Source: Phycisphaeraceae bacterium
Lineage (GTDB): Bacteria; Planctomycetota; Phycisphaerae; Phycisphaerales; Phycisphaeraceae
DNA: 5,714 bases
Assembly (NCBI GenBank): GCA_003551485.1
Contig: PUMS01000072.1
Span: 1 to 5,714, forward strand
Reading direction: 5' to 3'
Made by a program: the position numbers and the translations under genes. This document shows, one piece after another, positions 5,669 through 5,714 of this stretch. Position 1 is the first letter of the stretch. The number at the start of each line of letters is the position of its first letter. The notes below the pieces were generated by a model. The model had not been told where the DNA came from. It saw only the letters and a list, made by a program, of their open reading frames with translations, and did no database searches.

Positions 5669-5674
5669 TACAAT
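5669..5674 (+). promoter_or_regulatory. -10-like hexamer for the last gene
   Basis: TACAAT, a good -10 match, is followed by 6 bases and then ATG 5681, the spacing typical of leaderless genes. No Shine-Dalgarno site is present, and no clear -35 box about 17 bases upstream. Confidence 0.5.
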
Positions 5675-5680
5675 CCTGCC

Positions 5681-5714
5681 ATGCAGCAGCGAATGATCTC
5701 CATCCGTGGCGCCC
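5681..5714 (+). CDS. uvrA: Start of a probable uvrA gene (excinuclease ABC subunit A), cut by the window end
   Basis: Only 11 codons are visible: MQQRMISIRGA. ISIRGA at the very N-terminus is characteristic of UvrA, whose family normally begins with a few residues, then I-x-I-R-G-A followed by R-x-H-N-L. UvrA is the ATP-dependent damage sensor of nucleotide excision repair. ATG 5681 fits the TACAAT hexamer spacing; a second in-frame ATG at 5693 (MISIRGA) is possible. With so few residues, another protein cannot be excluded. Confidence 0.55.
   Translation, partial: MQQRMISIRGA

Overview
The window is GC-rich bacterial DNA with strong G/C preference at third codon positions. Four things point to a planctomycete, possibly Phycisphaerae-like: a PEP-CTERM tail next to a dockerin-like repeat, a formylglycine-type sulfatase, a glycyl radical enzyme, and intergenic palindromes of a kind often seen in PVC-group genomes. 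This assignment is an inference; no rRNA or marker gene is long enough to settle it.

Layout, left to right, all convincing genes on the + strand. (1) 37-1005: C-terminal half of a glycyl radical enzyme; an in-frame TAG at 16-18 separates it from where the catalytic-cysteine half should lie. A GC hairpin follows its stop. (2) 1138-1449: a short PEP-CTERM protein or, more likely, the remnant of one. (3) 1546-1917: a small cupin with a clear Shine-Dalgarno site. (4) 1918-2307: 390 bases without a gene, holding four stem-loop structures: a short palindrome, an inverted pair of REP-like hairpins, a 20-bp-arm inverted repeat with a nested hairpin, and a 7-bp hairpin. (5) 2325-4067: complete bacterial DNA polymerase X with a C-terminal PHP domain. 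(6) 4161-5630: a complete sulfatase with no export signal. (7) 5681 to the end: the first 11 codons of a gene that looks like uvrA.

The genes do not form one operon or pathway. PolX and the probable UvrA are both DNA repair proteins, but the sulfatase lies between them and each appears to have its own promoter. PolX, the sulfatase and the probable uvrA all lack a good Shine-Dalgarno site and have a -10-like hexamer 6-11 bases before the start codon, which suggests leaderless or nearly leaderless transcripts. I found no convincing new multi-gene system. The points most worth a second look are the interrupted glycyl radical enzyme, the leaderless-promoter pattern, and the palindrome cluster upstream of polX.
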